Positions 61,320 through 64,000 of a DNA stretch of 64,000 bases are shown here, piece by piece. The notes under the pieces are model-generated. The model made no database searches. It saw only the letters and a list, made by a program, of their open reading frames with translations, and was not told the origin of the DNA. The position numbers were made by a program, and so were the translations under genes. The DNA comes from Catellatospora sp. TT07R-123 (GTDB lineage: Bacteria > Actinomycetota > Actinomycetes > Mycobacteriales > Micromonosporaceae): the NCBI RefSeq assembly GCF_018327705.1, contig NZ_BNEM01000001.1, forward strand, positions 3,658,001-3,722,000. Reading direction: 5' to 3'. Every line of letters starts with the position of its first letter. The first letter of the stretch is position 1.

Positions 61320-64000
61320 ATGATGTCGCTGGCGAAACTGTCAGTCGGGGACGGCTACACCTACCTGACCCGCCACATCGCCGGCGGCGACTGCGACCGC
61401 ATCCCCGGCCAGTCCGCCGCCGAGTACTACACCGCCAACGGCAACCCTCCCGGCCAGTGGGGCGGCCGGGGTCTGCCCGCGCTCGGCCTGTCCGGCACCG
61501 TCACCGAGCAGCAGATGACCCACCTGTACGGGCAGGGCATGCACCCCGACTCCGACCGGATCATGGCGGACTACCTGGCCCGGCACATGCGCGAGGAGAT
61601 GACCGACAAGCAGCGTGCGGCGCTGACCCAGAAGGCGATCCGACACGCCACGCTCGGGCGACGGTTTCCCGTCTACAAGAACCTCGATGCGTTCGACAGC
61701 CGTGTCAACGCACGGTTCGACGTCATCCGCACCGAAGCCGGCCGTGAACCGAACCGGGCCGAGATCGCGAAGATCCGGGCCGAGGAGGCGGGCCGCTCTC
61801 GGGGCGGGGTCGCCGGGTTCGACCTCGTGTTCACGCCCGTCAAGTCGCTGGTCGTGCTGGGTATGCTGGACGAGCGGCAGTGGGTCCGCGACGCCGCCAT
61901 GCGGGTGCACGTCGAGGCCCGCGACTCCGCGCTGGCGTTCCTGGAGGAGCACGCGGCCTACACCCGTACCGGCGATTCGGGGCAGGTCCACCTGGCCACT
62001 CGTGGCCTGATCTACTCGGTGTTCGACCACTTCGACAACCGCAACGGCGACCCGAACCTGCACACCCACGTCACTGTCAGCGCCAAGATCCAAGGCGTCG
62101 ACGACAAGTGGCGCAGCCTCAACGGCAGGCTGCTGTACAACCTCGCGGTCGCCGCGTCCGAGCACTACAACTCGGCCGTGGAGACCCTCGCCGCGCGGTA
62201 TCTGGGTGTGGGGTTCGAGGTCCGCCCGGACACGGTGCGCAAGCGGCATGTCGTGCGGGAGATCGCCGGAATGCCTCTGGAGGTCATCAAGACGTTCTCC
62301 TCGCGACGGGCCCAGGTCGAGGCCGAATACGACCAGCTGATCGTCGACTACCGCCGCGCCCACGGCCGCGACCCGGACAAGGAGGTCGCATTTGCGCTGG
62401 CCGAGCGGGCCAACCTGGCCACCCGCGGCCCCAAGCCCGCACCCCGGTCACTGGCCGGACTGCGCGCCGGATGGCGTGACCGGCTAACCAACGATCACGG
62501 ACGCAAAGCCATCAAGAAGGTCATGGCCGTGGTGCCAGCGACCACCCCAGGGCGGGTTTCCACAGCCGTATTCACAGAGTTGTCCACAGGCGACATCTCG
62601 GCGCTGGCGCAGCTCACCGCCGGCCGTACGGCGATGTCCCGATCGACATGGACCGTATGGAACCTACGCGCCGAGGCCGACCGCACGCTGCGCCAGCCGC
62701 CCGACGGAATGTTTCCTGACGGGCTCGTCTTCGCCACCGTCGAACAGCGCACCGCCGTGCTGGAGCAGGTCGTAGCCCAGGCTGTCGAGCAGCACTCCAT
62801 CCCCGTAACCGCCCACCATGATCTGCCCGAGCCGGCGATGCTGCGCCGCGTTGACGGCACCTCCGTGTTCGTCGAACATGGTTCCACCCGCTTCACCAGC
62901 CAGGCGATCCTCGACGCCGAACAGCGCCTCCTCGCAGCCGCCACCACCCCTGGCGCACGCACCGCCGAACTGGCGTTCGTCACCGCCGTACTCGACGGGT
63001 ACGAAGCCGTTCACGGCAAGACCCTGGACGCCGGGCAGCGGGCCATGGTCGTCGAGTTCGCCACCAACCCGAACATGATCACTGTCGGGCTCGGTCCGGC
63101 CGGTGCTGGCAAGACCACCACCATGCACGCCTACCAGCACGTCCTGGCCGCCAACGGGCAGCGCCTCATCCCCCTGGCCACCTCGGCGGCAGCCGCCGCC
63201 GTGCTCGCCAACGACCTCGGCGTGGCAGCGGAGAACCTGCACAAGATGGTCATCGAGCACATGGTCCACGGGCAGCCCGACCCGCAGCGCGCCGGGCGCG
63301 ACTACGCCAAACGCGCTTTCTTCCGCGTCGAACCCGGCGATGTGATCTTGGTCGACGAGGCCGGTCTGGCCGGCACCCGCAACCTCGACACGCTGCTGGA
63401 CATCGCCGCCCGCCACGGCGCGTCCGTACGGCTGCTCGGCGACTACCGGCAGCTGTCGGCCGTCGAGTCCGGCGGCGCCCTGCGCCTGCTCGCCACCGAA
63501 GTCGGGGCAGTCGAGCTCACCGAACTGCACCGCTTCACCACGCCGCAGGAGGCCGACAACACGCGCCGTCTACGGGAGGGAGACACCGCCGCCCTGGACT
63601 ACTACGCCGCTGGCGGGCGCATCCGCGGCGGGTCCGCCGAGGCGATGATCGAGCAGGCATACAACGGCTGGCACGCCGACATGACCGCCGGGCTGCGCAC
63701 CATCATGTCGTCGTCGACCACCAGCGGCGTCACCGCACTGTCGGCCCGCGCCCGCACCGACCGTGTCGCCGCAGGCCAGGTCGACCGAGACGGCGTGCAG
63801 CTGCACGACGGCAACCTCGTCGGGACCGGGGACTGGATCGTCACCCGGGTCAACGACCGCCGCATGACCTGCAACCGCGGCAAAGACTGGGTCCGCAACG
63901 GCGACGCCTGGACCGTCACCAAACGCCACCGCAACGGCTCGCTCAAGGTCCAGCACCAGCGCCACGGCGGCACCCTCACCCTGCCCGCCGACTACGTGAC
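61320..64000 (+). CDS. MobF/TrwC-type conjugative relaxase-helicase (3' end off the window)
   Basis: 893 codons are visible and the frame stays open to the right edge. The N-terminal relaxase has the early Tyr region (GYTYLTRHIAGGD) and the three-His metal site: His237, His248 and His250 (DPNLHTHVTV). The helicase part has Walker A GPAGAGKTTT (Lys598), Walker B VILVDEAG (Asp679, Glu680) and GDYRQLSAVESGGALRL. This enzyme nicks oriT, stays bound to the strand and unwinds DNA for transfer. GGGAGG lies 9 nt before the ATG at 61320; a second ATG follows at 61323. Confidence 0.94.
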   Translation, partial: MMSLAKLSVGDGYTYLTRHIAGGDCDRIPGQSAAEYYTANGNPPGQWGGRGLPALGLSGTVTEQQMTHLYGQGMHPDSDRIMADYLARHMREEMTDKQRAALTQKAIRHATLGRRFPVYKNLDAFDSRVNARFDVIRTEAGREPNRAEIAKIRAEEAGRSRGGVAGFDLVFTPVKSLVVLGMLDERQWVRDAAMRVHVEARDSALAFLEEHAAYTRTGDSGQVHLATRGLIYSVFDHFDNRNGDPNLHTHVTVSAKIQGVDDKWRSLNGRLLYNLAVAASEHYNSAVETLAARYLGVGFEVRPDTVRKRHVVREIAGMPLEVIKTFSSRRAQVEAEYDQLIVDYRRAHGRDPDKEVAFALAERANLATRGPKPAPRSLAGLRAGWRDRLTNDHGRKAIKKVMAVVPATTPGRVSTAVFTELSTGDISALAQLTAGRTAMSRSTWTVWNLRAEADRTLRQPPDGMFPDGLVFATVEQRTAVLEQVVAQAVEQHSIPVTAHHDLPEPAMLRRVDGTSVFVEHGSTRFTSQAILDAEQRLLAAATTPGARTAELAFVTAVLDGYEAVHGKTLDAGQRAMVVEFATNPNMITVGLGPAGAGKTTTMHAYQHVLAANGQRLIPLATSAAAAAVLANDLGVAAENLHKMVIEHMVHGQPDPQRAGRDYAKRAFFRVEPGDVILVDEAGLAGTRNLDTLLDIAARHGASVRLLGDYRQLSAVESGGALRLLATEVGAVELTELHRFTTPQEADNTRRLREGDTAALDYYAAGGRIRGGSAEAMIEQAYNGWHADMTAGLRTIMSSSTTSGVTALSARARTDRVAAGQVDRDGVQLHDGNLVGTGDWIVTRVNDRRMTCNRGKDWVRNGDAWTVTKRHRNGSLKVQHQRHGGTLTLPADYV

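Noticed and set aside
1-64000. CRISPR arrays, rRNA and tRNA genes
   Set aside because: No regularly spaced repeats with unique spacers and no cloverleaf or rRNA-like sequence were seen by eye; a tRNA scan was not possible.

Overview
The DNA is very GC-rich, with GTG and TTG starts, actinobacterial protein families and many GC hairpin terminators. It fits a filamentous actinobacterium, most likely a Micromonosporaceae-type soil organism. That placement is an inference from gene style, not from a marker gene. No rRNA, tRNA or CRISPR array was seen.

Region 1 (1-13.5 kb) looks like ordinary chromosome. It holds a SAM methyltransferase (cut by the left edge), a secreted GH18 chitinase, a membrane protein, an NAD-dependent epimerase, a two-domain VOC protein, TspO, a Dps-like ferritin, a YciI protein, an ABC exporter, an MBL hydrolase and a large secreted subtilisin-like protease.

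Region 2 (13.5-23.3 kb) is dominated by two coupled genes: a ~2,059-residue P-loop ATPase and, overlapping it by 4 nt, a beta-CASP metallo-beta-lactamase nuclease with an extra helical N-terminus. This pair is the best candidate for an undescribed system, probably conflict or defence related. I cannot assign it to a named system.

Region 3 starts at about 23.38 kb, where the last ~26 codons of an acyl-CoA dehydrogenase gene survive as an isolated fragment. I read this as a displaced attachment site, with everything from there to the right edge belonging to one integrative conjugative element of more than 40 kb. From 23.6 to 38.4 kb it carries accessory and control genes: MazG-like pyrophosphohydrolase, DksA/TraR zinc finger, transglutaminase-like protein, DUF4238 protein, STAS protein, P-loop kinase, a ScoMcrA-like phosphorothioate-type restriction endonuclease, DUF3800 protein, excisionase, XRE regulator, tyrosine integrase, MFS exporter, Nudix hydrolase and a broken TGT/DpdA-like gene.

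From 38.4 to 64 kb lies a plus-strand DNA-processing module: DUF4192 protein, an N6-adenine-type methyltransferase, ParB, a C5-cytosine methyltransferase, DUF3560 protein, a primase-polymerase, two SSB proteins, a DUF2637 (SpdB-like) protein and a MobF/TrwC relaxase-helicase cut by the right edge. Many genes overlap by 4 nt. Gene groups are separated by perfect GC hairpins placed just before the next gene. Together these genes would excise, protect, replicate and transfer the element. The DNA pump and type IV secretion genes are not in view and may lie further right.
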